Position numbers and translations under genes: made by a program. Shown here one piece after another: positions 16,144 through 23,867 of a stretch of 28,025 nucleotides of DNA (its first letter is position 1; each line of letters starts with the position of its first letter). The notes under the pieces are model-generated. The model was not told the DNA's origin. It saw nothing but the letters and a program-made list of their open reading frames with translations, and made no database searches. Source of the stretch: JAFGXW01 sp964634385 (lineage in GTDB: Bacteria > Bacillota_I > Bacilli_A > Izemoplasmatales > Izemoplasmataceae); NCBI GenBank assembly GCA_964634385.1, contig CAZWIZ010000016.1, positions 1-28,025 of the forward strand, in the 5' to 3' direction.

Positions 16144-17466
16144 ATGACTGAAAAACTAGATATAGAAAAACGTAACTTAAAAGTATTAGGCGTAATTGTT
16201 AGAGTGAATAGAGTAAGATTAGGATATTCTTTACGTGATTTAGCTAAACTTACTAATATATCTCATACTTCAATTTCCAATTTTGAAAAAGGAATTATAA
16301 CACCTCATAAGGATACAATAAGTGAGATTTTTGAAATCTTAGATTTAAAATTTTATAGTGATTCTCGAATTTCAATAAATTTTAAAAAGTTGTATGATAA
16401 AGCATTTGAATATATATTATTTCATGATTATGAGGCCGCAGAAAAAGTCATTAAAGAAATTGAAAAAGATAAAAAAATATATGAATATAGCACTGAAGTA
16501 ATAAACTATACAATAATACAATGTCTATATTATGCGATTTCTAATGTTTATTTTGAACATTTTGATTCGTATTTAAAGCGTTATGAAATTGTTTTAGATT
16601 TTTTCTCATCAAAACAAAAACAGTTATATTATTTTATAAAAGGATTAGATTTTATAAATAATGAACAATTTGCTGATGCACGAGAAAACTTTGAAAGAGC
16701 CTTAAGTATCGGTGATGCTAAATTGGATGTTTTAATAAAGGATTACTATGTGATTGGGCTAGGAAAATCAAATAAATTTGTTGATTCTAGACTTTATGCT
16801 GATGAATGTATTAGAGAATTTGAAAGTCAAACTAATTATATAAGAGCAATGAGATTAAGAACAAGAATTGCCTTTGATTATTACCGTATAAATAAGTTTG
16901 AAGAATCTGAGAAAATGTATAAAAAAGTTTTAGCGTTTTCTACTAAATATAAAGTAAAAGAATTAGAGAATAGATGCAATTGTCGATTAGCACTTTTATC
17001 AATCGCTAAGGAAGATTATATTAGTGTAGGATATTACATTGGTAAAGTTCCTGAACATTTCAACAAATTATATTATTATATAAAATTAGATGTCGCTGCT
17101 TATGAACAGAATGACGAAGCATTTGAAAACCTATATAATAAATATGCGGCATTAAAATGGAATAATAGTTCACAAAAAACCAAATTGTTTTTCGAGTGTA
17201 TGCGTATGAGATACAAAAAAAGCAATATGATTAAATCTAAATACGAAAATAATCTTAATAAATTAATCAAACTAGGACTTAAAGCAGATGATGCAGAAAT
17301 GATAGAAAGCGCTACAAGAATGCTAACTAATTTTTATAGAAAAGAAAGAAAGTATAAACAAGCATACGAGACATCATTGACGCTTTTACATTATTTAAAA
17401 AATGGCACTAAACAGTCAGAATACAACATTAGTAGAGTTACTAGGGTTTACTCAGACGAAAAATAG
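16144..17466 (+). CDS. HTH (Xre-type) regulator with TPR-like C-terminal domain
   Basis: This 440-residue cytoplasmic DNA-binding protein has an Xre-type helix-turn-helix in about residues 15-70 (SLRDLAKLTNISHTSISNFE). A long, all-helical region follows with TPR-like repeats (for example the NEQFADARENFERALSIG and NKFEESEKMYKKVLAFS segments). This is the Rgg/PlcR/PrgX layout, in which the repeats often bind a peptide, but no convincing peptide gene lies next to it. Start choice: the ATG at 16144 follows GAGGTG; a GTG at 16126 is in frame but has no ribosome site. It lies between the proline operon and tdh-kbl, so control of amino-acid catabolism is a reasonable guess. Its target is unknown. 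Confidence 0.82.
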   Translation: MTEKLDIEKRNLKVLGVIVRVNRVRLGYSLRDLAKLTNISHTSISNFEKGIITPHKDTISEIFEILDLKFYSDSRISINFKKLYDKAFEYILFHDYEAAEKVIKEIEKDKKIYEYSTEVINYTIIQCLYYAISNVYFEHFDSYLKRYEIVLDFFSSKQKQLYYFIKGLDFINNEQFADARENFERALSIGDAKLDVLIKDYYVIGLGKSNKFVDSRLYADECIREFESQTNYIRAMRLRTRIAFDYYRINKFEESEKMYKKVLAFSTKYKVKELENRCNCRLALLSIAKEDYISVGYYIGKVPEHFNKLYYYIKLDVAAYEQNDEAFENLYNKYAALKWNNSSQKTKLFFECMRMRYKKSNMIKSKYENNLNKLIKLGLKADDAEMIESATRMLTNFYRKERKYKQAYETSLTLLHYLKNGTKQSEYNISRVTRVYSDEK

Positions 17467-17512
17467 CTCGTGAATAACTATAATATAAGTCTTGTAAAAT
17501 AACAATAATTGC

Positions 17513-17540
17513 TTGCAATTTTTAAAAAAAATGAGATAAT
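17513..17540 (+). promoter_or_regulatory. Promoter of the candidate small RNA
   Basis: TTGCAA (17513-17518), a 16-nt A/T-rich spacer and GATAAT (17535-17540). The predicted start is near 17546. A small aattg/caatt hairpin with a T-run (about 17508-17525) overlaps the -35 and may end the preceding regulator transcript. Confidence 0.45.
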
Positions 17541-17545
17541 AGATT

Positions 17546-17691
17546 TGTAGTAGGGGCGGATTAGGAAATGGGTAATTTACTTAATTAGAAGAAATTTATT
17601 CTTCTGTTGGTTTGGAAAGTTGTCTTTAGGCTGGGGCCATTAGATAATCCATATTTATTAAAAATAATGATAATTTTATCATTATTTTTTT
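17546..17691 (+). ncRNA. Candidate structured small RNA, family not recognised
   Basis: A G-rich stretch of about 145 nt lies between a promoter-like sequence and a strong terminator, with no coding frame beyond a few residues. Pairing visible by eye: GGATTA (17558-17563) with TAATCC (17645-17650); then AATGG (17567-17571) with CCATT (17637-17641), separated by a GGA/AGA internal loop; then AGAAGAA (17587-17593) with TTCTTCT (17599-17605). A short AAAG/CTTT hairpin is possible at 17616-17627. The base composition is clearly richer in G than its surroundings. I compared it from memory with common riboswitches, T-boxes, SRP RNA and tmRNA and found no match. It could be an independent small RNA or a leader element read through into tdh. 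Confidence 0.5.
17661..17690 (+). terminator. Terminator of the candidate small RNA
   Basis: A stem of about 12 bp (17661-17672 with 17677-17688) and a 4-nt loop attt run into a T-run at 17685-17690. The stem is all A-T except one G-C pair. Confidence 0.75.
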
Positions 17692-17715
17692 ATAAAAAAA
17701 TACCTTTGAAACTCC

Positions 17716-17743
17716 TTCACAAAACCAAGAAATATGTTATAAT
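17716..17743 (+). promoter_or_regulatory. Promoter of tdh-kbl
   Basis: TTCACA (17716-17721), a 16-nt spacer and TATAAT (17738-17743), with TGT directly before the -10 (extended -10). The expected start is near 17750, leaving a leader of about 42 nt to the tdh start at 17792. Confidence 0.65.
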
Positions 17744-17751
17744 ATGAGTTG

Positions 17752-17766
17752 ATGAAAGCGTTTGTA
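17752..17766 (+). promoter_or_regulatory. cre-like site at the tdh-kbl transcription start
   Basis: ATGAAAGCGTTTGTA matches WTGNAANCGNWNNCW except at the second-last base (T for C). It begins about 2 nt after the expected start, the same placement as in the formate dehydrogenase operon, and suggests CcpA repression. Confidence 0.55.
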
Positions 17767-17791
17767 AAATTTAGCTTAAAGGAGAAATGAA

Positions 17792-18865
17792 ATGGAAGAC
17801 AAGTTTGACACCTTAATGACATGCATTGTGAAAGACAAACCAGAAATTGGTCTTAGCCTTGCAAAGAAAAAAATACCAAGTGAGTTACAAAGTTATGAAG
17901 TATTAATTAAAGTAAATTATACTAGTGTTTGTGGTACTGATTTTCATATTTATCAATATAATGATTGGGCAAAAAAAAGACTTAAATTACCATTTACAGC
18001 TGGACACGAGTTTACTGGCGAAATAGTAAAGATTGGATCTGAAGTAACAAGAGTTAAAATTGGAGATATTGTGAGTGCAGAAACTCATATCATTTGTAAT
18101 AAATGTGAATTTTGTTTACGTGGTGAAGGACATATTTGTGAAAACACAAAAATTATTGGTGTAGATACTGATGGATGTTTCGCAGAATATGTTAGAATAC
18201 CTGCTCAAAACTGTTTTATAAATAGTAAAGATGCAAATCCGTTATATTTAAGTGTTCAAGAGCCTTTAGGAAATGCAGTACACACTATCACTCATTTTCC
18301 AATAGAAGGAAAAGATGTAGTAATTACTGGATGTGGACCAATTGGATTAATGGGAGTTAATGTGGCAAAAGCTTATAAAGCTAAAAAAATAATTGCTGTT
18401 GAAGTTAATGAATATCGTTTGAAATTAGCAAAAGAACTAGGAGCAGATGTAGTAATTAATCCTTTAAAAGAAGATGTTGTGGCTAGAGTATTAGAGGAAA
18501 CTGGCGGAAGAGGAGCAGACGTTGTTGGAGAATTCAGTGGAAACAAGCATGCTATTGAACAAGCATTTAAATATGTAAAAGCTGGAGGTGGATTATCTTT
18601 GCTTGGTATTCCAAGTAAAGATATTGAAATAGATTTAGCAACATATATTGTTTTCAAAGGACTTCACATTTATGGAGTTGTTGGAAGAAGAATATATGGT
18701 ACGTGGTATCAAGTAAAAGAATTGATTGATAATAATATGTTAGATTTTGATAAAATTATAACGCATACTTTTAAGCTAACAGAATATCAAAAAGCAATGG
18801 ATCTTATGGCAAGTGGAAACTGTGGGAAAATTGTGTTAACTGTAGGAGATGAAAATAATGAGTAA
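17792..18865 (+). CDS. tdh: L-threonine 3-dehydrogenase
   Basis: This 357-residue zinc-dependent medium-chain dehydrogenase oxidises L-threonine to 2-amino-3-ketobutyrate with NAD+. Catalytic zinc ligands are C47 (SVCGTDFHIY) and H72/E73 (AGHEF). The four structural-zinc cysteines are C102, C105, C108 and C116. QEPLGNAVHT (156-165) and the NAD motif GCGPIGLMG (180-188) are typical of Tdh, as is EVNEYRL, where the acidic residue selects NAD. The ribosome site AAAGGAG sits 7 nt before the ATG. Kbl is encoded immediately downstream, overlapping by 8 bp, which confirms the pathway. Confidence 0.95.
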   Translation: MEDKFDTLMTCIVKDKPEIGLSLAKKKIPSELQSYEVLIKVNYTSVCGTDFHIYQYNDWAKKRLKLPFTAGHEFTGEIVKIGSEVTRVKIGDIVSAETHIICNKCEFCLRGEGHICENTKIIGVDTDGCFAEYVRIPAQNCFINSKDANPLYLSVQEPLGNAVHTITHFPIEGKDVVITGCGPIGLMGVNVAKAYKAKKIIAVEVNEYRLKLAKELGADVVINPLKEDVVARVLEETGGRGADVVGEFSGNKHAIEQAFKYVKAGGGLSLLGIPSKDIEIDLATYIVFKGLHIYGVVGRRIYGTWYQVKELIDNNMLDFDKIITHTFKLTEYQKAMDLMASGNCGKIVLTVGDENNE

Positions 18866-20042
18866 TCACGAGTTAAAATTCTTAAAAGACAAAATTGAAA
18901 AATTAAAAGAAGATGGAGTTTATAGAGAATTACCAATTAATTATGGACCATGTACAAACGTAATTAATTTAAACGGTAAAAAAGTAGTGAATTTATCAAG
19001 TAATAACTATTTAGGATTAGCAAACCATCCACGAGTAAAACAAGCCGCAATTGATGCTATTAATAAATATGGTGCAGGAGCAGGAGCTGTTAGAACTATT
19101 GTTGGTAATCAAGACATTATAGGGGAACTTGAAAGTATTCTTGCTGAATTCAAACATGAAGAAGCAGTTATGTGTTTCCAATCAGGATTAAACTGTAATA
19201 TTGGAACAATTTCAGCAATTACTGAAAAAGGTGATTTAATTATTAGTGATGAGCTTAATCATGCTTCAATAATTGATGGTGTAAGATTAAGCAGAGCAGA
19301 TAAAGCTATTTTTAAACATTCAAATATGGAAAGTTTAGAACAAATTTTAATTGAAAAAAGAGATCAATACAATCAAGTTTTAATAATAACTGATGGTGTG
19401 TTTTCAATGGATGGGGATTTAGCAAAATTACCAGAAATTGTAGAATTAGCTGAAAAATATAATGCATTAACTTATGTTGATGATGCCCATGGTAGTGGTG
19501 TTTTAGGAAAAAACGGTAGAGGAACAGTAGACCACTTTAAATTACATGGTAGAGTAGATTTTATTATGGGCACATTATCAAAAGCAATTGGAGTTGTTGG
19601 AGGTTATATAGCGAGTAAACAAGAAACTAAAACATGGCTTTCTCATAGAGCACGACCATTGCTTTTTTCAACTGCATTACCACCAGCAGCGACAGCTGCT
19701 GCGATTGAATCTGTTAAAATATTAATGGAAAGTGATGAATACAGTAATAAATTATGGAATAATGCTAAATATTTTAAAGAAAAACTAGGTGCTTTAGGAT
19801 TTGATACTGGACATTCAGAAACACCAATTACACCTGTAATGATAGGGAATGAAGCAATAACAATGCAATTTAGTAAAGCCTTATTAGAAGCTGGTGTTTA
19901 TGTATCTGGTATTGTATTTCCGACTGTACCGATGGGAAAAGGAAGACTTCGTTGTATGATTAGTGCGTCACATACAAAAGAAGATCTTGATTTTTCAGTT
20001 GAAAAATTCAAAATAGTTGGTGAAGAATTAGGAATTATCTAA
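18858..20042 (+). CDS. kbl: Glycine C-acetyltransferase (2-amino-3-ketobutyrate CoA ligase)
   Basis: This 394-residue PLP enzyme of the alpha-oxoamine synthase family cleaves 2-amino-3-ketobutyrate with CoA into glycine and acetyl-CoA. K242 in GTLSKAIG is the PLP lysine. H136 (ELNHASIIDG) stacks on PLP, and D209/H211 lie in VDDAHGSG. The length is normal for Kbl. Start choice: the ATG at 18849 abuts the AGGAG site, so the ATG at 18858, 9 nt after it, is used; this gives ATGAGTAA overlapping the tdh stop. Together with tdh it completes threonine catabolism and yields acetyl-CoA for energy. Confidence 0.95.
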   Translation: MSNHELKFLKDKIEKLKEDGVYRELPINYGPCTNVINLNGKKVVNLSSNNYLGLANHPRVKQAAIDAINKYGAGAGAVRTIVGNQDIIGELESILAEFKHEEAVMCFQSGLNCNIGTISAITEKGDLIISDELNHASIIDGVRLSRADKAIFKHSNMESLEQILIEKRDQYNQVLIITDGVFSMDGDLAKLPEIVELAEKYNALTYVDDAHGSGVLGKNGRGTVDHFKLHGRVDFIMGTLSKAIGVVGGYIASKQETKTWLSHRARPLLFSTALPPAATAAAIESVKILMESDEYSNKLWNNAKYFKEKLGALGFDTGHSETPITPVMIGNEAITMQFSKALLEAGVYVSGIVFPTVPMGKGRLRCMISASHTKEDLDFSVEKFKIVGEELGII

Positions 20043-20046
20043 AAAT

Positions 20047-20071
20047 AGGAGAATTTCATTTCTCCTTTTTT
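20047..20071 (+). terminator. Terminator of tdh-kbl
   Basis: Stem aggagaa (20047-20053) pairs with ttctcct (20060-20066), followed by TTTTTT. A TATAAT at 20089-20094 just after it may be the -10 of the next gene. Confidence 0.82.
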
Positions 20072-20114
20072 ATTTTTTTGTAAAATTGTATAATAAAATT
20101 AAGGAAGTGATTTT

Positions 20115-21071
20115 ATGGAAAAATATTTAAGTAATTGGCTTACTATAATTGATGGTATCAAAAATGATAATACTTATAAAGCATCATGGGGAAGAGCGAT
20201 TATTGAGTGTATTGTTAATAATGAATATGAACAAATTAATGATGAAGTTATAGTTGAGGAATATTTTATCGTACAAAAAATTCTAAAATATTATTGGAAT
20301 TTGAATTGCTTTTTTAATGTTACTCAAGGAGACTTTCTTGTTATTGAGAAAATAACAAGAGAGATTTCAAATGATTTTTATGAAAAGAAAAAACATCATA
20401 ACCCTGTTTGGTATAATGAAATGGAAACTTATATAAAAAGAAGACAAATCAAATATGAAAAAATTATTAATCATATTATGAAAATTGTTAATCGGAATAT
20501 TGCATATCGATTTTTAAATAATCGAGGTGAAAAAATTAATCTATATCAATTAGATATTAAAACAAAATCATTAAGATTTGAGAAATCGGATATTGAAATA
20601 ATAAAGCAGTATTCGACTTTATTAATCGATTTAATAAATTCTAAATGGACTTTATATCTAGAAAATTATAATAATTCTCCGTATTTATTACGAAAGGTAA
20701 TTGATTCAATTCAACCTAATTTAAAAAGACAAAGTCTAAGAGCAATGAAAACTCTTTTAGTTCAATACCATCACAGCGATGGAATCATTGACTTTTATAC
20801 TGGTAAACATATTGATTTTTTAGATATTAAAGTTGTTCATGTTATTCCATATAACTATATTTACAGTAATAATGTTTGGAATCTTGTTTTAACAAGTAAA
20901 TCAATAAAGCATAACTTAATACCTTCTAAAGCAGATATAGAAAATTTAAAGAAACGAAATAGAAAATTACTTAAAGAATTAGAAAACACTAAAACAAGAG
21001 AATATCACGAGTTATTTACAGTTGTGAACAGCAATTTATTAGATCAATGTTTTATTGATATACAACAATAA
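20115..21071 (+). CDS. HNH-like nuclease-fold protein without zinc cysteines
   Basis: The 318-residue protein is mostly helical. Only the region around residues 224-270 is recognisable: DFYTGKHID (226-234), VVHVIPYNYIY (240-250) and WNLVLTSKSIKHN (255-267), which follow the layout of HNH domains of the type FYCGK ... DHFIPW ... WNLVLxxxxCN. H242, N256 and N267 fit HNH positions, but the aspartate before H242 is valine, and the CxxC zinc-site cysteines are missing. It may be a metal-independent or inactive variant, or a family in which this is normal. No methylase, toxin partner or restriction subunit is adjacent. Start at ATG 20115 after AGGAAGTG. Function unknown. Confidence 0.6.
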   Translation: MEKYLSNWLTIIDGIKNDNTYKASWGRAIIECIVNNEYEQINDEVIVEEYFIVQKILKYYWNLNCFFNVTQGDFLVIEKITREISNDFYEKKKHHNPVWYNEMETYIKRRQIKYEKIINHIMKIVNRNIAYRFLNNRGEKINLYQLDIKTKSLRFEKSDIEIIKQYSTLLIDLINSKWTLYLENYNNSPYLLRKVIDSIQPNLKRQSLRAMKTLLVQYHHSDGIIDFYTGKHIDFLDIKVVHVIPYNYIYSNNVWNLVLTSKSIKHNLIPSKADIENLKKRNRKLLKELENTKTREYHELFTVVNSNLLDQCFIDIQQ

Positions 21072-21164
21072 ATTATAAAAACTAAAGTAAGATATTAAGA
21101 AATAATATGATTTAAATCTATATGAAAAAAACAAATATAATATATACATAAAGGGGGAATTTAA

Positions 21165-22196
21165 ATGATTTACATTTTTATTGGGGTAGTTATACTAATT
21201 ATATTATTACCAGTCGCATTAATAATATATTTAACAATTACTGAATATAATCCAGAAGAAATTGAAAATGCTAGAATTATTAAAAATAATGTTTCTGTAA
21301 AAACTAAAAAAACAATGACAGTAACAACATTGAATATAGGATATGGAAGTTTAGATGAATCCCAAGATTTCTTTCTTGAAGGTGGAAAAAGATCTCATTG
21401 TGTTTCAAGTGATAAAACCCAATCAAATATAAAAAATATTATTAAAATATTAAAAGAAAAAGATAGTGATTTTTATTTTTTACAAGAAGTCGATGAACCT
21501 TGTAAAAGAAGTTGTTTTACAAATCAAGTTAAATACATTAGTAAGAAATTTAATAATTATAATAGTTCTTATGTTAATAATTATAAAGTTAAACATGTAC
21601 CGATTCCATTATTTAATCCAATGGGTAGCGCTGTAAGCGGATTGCTTTCTTTATCAAAACATAAAATTACCGAATCTAAAAGATATCAATTAAGAGGAGA
21701 AGAAACTTTCTTCAAAAGAATATTTTTCTTAAAAAGATGTATGATGGTAAATACTATTATATGTAAAGATAGAAAAGAACTAATTCTTATAAATATTCAT
21801 CTATCAGCATATGATAAAGGTGGTTATCTTAGAAAACAACAAATAGAACATTTGACAGAGTTTATACTTGAATTATCAAAGACAAATAAATATGTTATTG
21901 TTGGTGGAGATTGGAATCATTTATTAGATAGTAGTCTTTATCAAGAAGATATGCCTAAATGGGTGAGCTTATTACCTGACAGTTTATTTAGCACTTCTTA
22001 TAAAATGGTTTATGATAATACAGTAAACACTGTAAGAAGTGAAAATCAACCATATGTTAAAGGCGAAAATTTTGAAACAGTTATTGATGGATTCTTAGTA
22101 AGTCCTTCGATTGAAGTAGTAAAAGTAGAAACAACTAATATTAATTTTAAATATACTGACCATAATCCAGTAACAATCACATTTAAATTAAAATAA
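21165..22196 (+). CDS. Membrane-anchored endonuclease/exonuclease/phosphatase-family protein
   Basis: This 343-residue protein has one N-terminal membrane helix (about residues 2-24, no cleavage site obvious), probably leaving the enzyme domain outside the cell. The EEP fold motifs are complete: N57, E108 (LQEVD), H212 (NIHLSAYDKGG), D249/N251 (GGDWNH), D308 and D332/H333 (YTDHNPV). The family includes DNases, phosphodiesterases and lipid phosphatases, so the substrate is open. Extracellular DNA or phospholipid use is possible. The ribosome site AAAGGGGGAA is strong. A TATAAT at 21136-21141 could be its own -10, without a good -35. It may otherwise be co-transcribed with the gene before it. 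Confidence 0.82.
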   Translation: MIYIFIGVVILIILLPVALIIYLTITEYNPEEIENARIIKNNVSVKTKKTMTVTTLNIGYGSLDESQDFFLEGGKRSHCVSSDKTQSNIKNIIKILKEKDSDFYFLQEVDEPCKRSCFTNQVKYISKKFNNYNSSYVNNYKVKHVPIPLFNPMGSAVSGLLSLSKHKITESKRYQLRGEETFFKRIFFLKRCMMVNTIICKDRKELILINIHLSAYDKGGYLRKQQIEHLTEFILELSKTNKYVIVGGDWNHLLDSSLYQEDMPKWVSLLPDSLFSTSYKMVYDNTVNTVRSENQPYVKGENFETVIDGFLVSPSIEVVKVETTNINFKYTDHNPVTITFKLK

Positions 22197-22208
22197 AACT
22201 AATTTTAT

Positions 22209-22236
22209 AAAGACAGAAATAAATTCTGTCTTTTTT
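22209..22236 (+). terminator. Terminator of the EEP-family gene
   Basis: Stem aaagacagaa (22209-22218) pairs with ttctgtcttt (22224-22233) over a 5-nt loop, followed by T residues. Confidence 0.88.
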
Positions 22237-22279
22237 AAAAACCAATTTAAACAAATAATGAACATTCTAGTTTTATTAT

Positions 22280-22321
22280 CAAGTGATATAAATATACTTC
22301 ATATGAACTATTTGTCACTTG
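22280..22321 (+). repeat. Nested inverted repeat upstream of the NifU-led operon
   Basis: CAAGTGA (22280-22286) is the inverted complement of TCACTTG (22315-22321), and the interval holds the perfect palindrome TTCATATGAA (22298-22307). No T-run follows. It lies about 70 nt upstream of the promoter at 22389. It could be a distal operator; no other feature is seen in 22237-22388. Confidence 0.35.
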
Positions 22322-22388
22322 CAATTATATTTAAGCATCTTCTTTTATAAATAAGCTTTTTTCTTAATTATAAAGTAGTTTATATCAT

Positions 22389-22417
22389 TTGGCATATATG
22401 TACATATAAAATATAAT
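22389..22417 (+). promoter_or_regulatory. Promoter with a palindromic operator filling the spacer
   Basis: TTGGCA (22389-22394), a 17-nt spacer and TATAAT (22412-22417) form a good sigma-A promoter. The perfect 14-bp palindrome TATATGTACATATA (22395-22408) begins exactly after the -35 and fills most of the spacer, as expected for a repressor operator. The regulator is not identified. The ribosome site for the first gene is AAGGAG, 22431-22436. Confidence 0.6.
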
Positions 22418-22445
22418 TCATATATACAATAAGGAGTGATAAAAA

Positions 22446-22676
22446 ATGGAAAATAACACAATAAAAAGAATTAAAGAAGTAATAGAAAGAACGAGAACTT
22501 TTCTTCAACAAGATGGTGGAGATGTTGAATATGTTGATTTTAAGGATGGAATCGTTTATGTAAGATTAACTGGTGCTTGTGTAGGATGTAGTGCTATCAA
22601 TGTTACTTTATATGATGGGATTGAAAGTATTTTATTAGCAGAAGTACCTGAAGTAATAGGAATTGAGCATGTCTAA
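22446..22676 (+). CDS. NifU C-terminal-domain (Nfu-type) Fe-S carrier
   Basis: This 76-residue protein consists of a single Nfu domain with the conserved CxxC (C45, C48 in LTGACVGCSA). Such proteins bind or deliver Fe-S clusters, usually as a dimer sharing one cluster. FLQQDGGDVEYV is the usual domain start. It leads an operon of five overlapping genes and its stop codon shares a base with the next start (TAATG). The context suggests that the operon handles an iron or Fe-S cofactor; the client is unknown. Confidence 0.9.
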   Translation: MENNTIKRIKEVIERTRTFLQQDGGDVEYVDFKDGIVYVRLTGACVGCSAINVTLYDGIESILLAEVPEVIGIEHV

Positions 22677-23866
22677 TGATTACTACAAAAAGTACTTTAG
22701 GAGAAATACTAAAAAAATATCCTAAACTCCAAAGTGTTTTTGAAAATAATGGATTTAAAGGGTTAGATAATAATCTAATATTAAAACAAATTGGTGGATT
22801 ACCACTAGATAGTTTGTTAAGAAATAAACAGATTAATGTTGGTCTGTTTATTGATATGTTAAATGAACATTTAACAGAAAATGATGTTGATATTACCTTA
22901 ACTGATAATATTCATAAAGAAGACGCTATCAATATTATTGGTCTACTTCCTTGTCCGGTTAGAATACCCCTATTAGATAGTTTTGCTACTTTATCTAACT
23001 TAGATAGAATAAATCATAATTTAAAAGCAGCTAGTGAAGGATTAGACTGGCTAAAGGAAAAAGTAAAACTTGCTAAAACAGAAGATGATTTAGCTGATAT
23101 TTATATATCAGCTGGATTTGATTTATTTTTCGAACAAGGATTAATGAAGAAGTTTAAAGATGCGAAAGTATTTGAAGATTATTATACAAATATTCCTTAT
23201 AATACAGATTTTGAAAATGATAATTTAAAATTAAGAGATCCTTCAGGAGATTACTCAATGTTAGGAGTAGTTCCGGCGGTGTTTTTAGTAAATACGAAAG
23301 TATTAGGTGAAAGACCAATGCCTAAGAGATGGGAAGACTTATTAGACCCAATATTTGAAAACAGTATTAGTTTACCAGTTAGTGATTTTGATTTATTTAA
23401 TGCTATATTGATTCACCTTCATAAAGAATATGGAATGGAAGGAATTGCTAAACTTGGAAGAAGTATGATTAAAAGTATGCATCCTGCTGAAATGGTAAAA
23501 AGTGATAAAAGAAGCCGAGTTAGACCAGCTATTTCTATTATGCCTTATTTCTTTACTAAAATGGCTCTCCCAGGAAGTGTTATGTCCGCAGTATGGCCTG
23601 AAGATGGGGCGATTATTAGTCCAATATTTATGTTGACTAAAAAAAGCAAAAAATCAGAATTAAAAGAAATTGCTGATATGTTTACATCAAAAGAAACAGG
23701 TGAAATATTGTCCCATAAAGGATTGTTCCCATCAATTAATTATAATGTTGATAATAATTTAGTGGGCAAAAAATTCAAATGGGTAGGTTGGGATTATATT
23801 AACAATCATGATATAGGAAAATTAATTGAAGAAACAATGAAAGTTTTTGAAGAAGGAAGGAATTAG
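22676..23866 (+). CDS. DUF1858 plus ABC-type solute-binding protein, no signal peptide
   Basis: The 396-residue protein has two parts. Residues 2-65 form a DUF1858-like helical module (TLGEILKKYPKLQSVFENNG, ending VGLFIDMLNEHL). Residues about 85-396 resemble a class of ABC solute-binding proteins (iron(III)/polyamine-like fold), starting at GLLPCPVRIPLLD. There is no signal peptide or lipobox; the N-terminus is hydrophilic and taken up by DUF1858, so it should stay in the cytoplasm. No permease is encoded nearby. Start at ATG 22676 is coupled to nifU, with little ribosome site of its own. Anaerobes carry related proteins of unknown role, to my knowledge. It probably binds a metal, anion or cofactor for the other operon products. 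Confidence 0.7.
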   Translation: MITTKSTLGEILKKYPKLQSVFENNGFKGLDNNLILKQIGGLPLDSLLRNKQINVGLFIDMLNEHLTENDVDITLTDNIHKEDAINIIGLLPCPVRIPLLDSFATLSNLDRINHNLKAASEGLDWLKEKVKLAKTEDDLADIYISAGFDLFFEQGLMKKFKDAKVFEDYYTNIPYNTDFENDNLKLRDPSGDYSMLGVVPAVFLVNTKVLGERPMPKRWEDLLDPIFENSISLPVSDFDLFNAILIHLHKEYGMEGIAKLGRSMIKSMHPAEMVKSDKRSRVRPAISIMPYFFTKMALPGSVMSAVWPEDGAIISPIFMLTKKSKKSELKEIADMFTSKETGEILSHKGLFPSINYNVDNNLVGKKFKWVGWDYINNHDIGKLIEETMKVFEEGRN

Positions 23867-23867
23867 G

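Noticed and set aside
17546..17691. T-box, glycine riboswitch, SRP RNA or tmRNA identity for the structured RNA
   Set aside because: None of their hallmark sequences could be found by eye; left as an unknown family.
17667..17747. A 26-residue open frame that could be a peptide signal for the HTH-TPR regulator
   Set aside because: Its codons come from the terminator stem, T-run and the tdh promoter, and no ribosome site precedes it.
22676..23866. The binding protein as an ordinary secreted ABC transporter component
   Set aside because: It has no signal peptide or lipobox, starts with a DUF1858-like module, and no permease is encoded in the operon.
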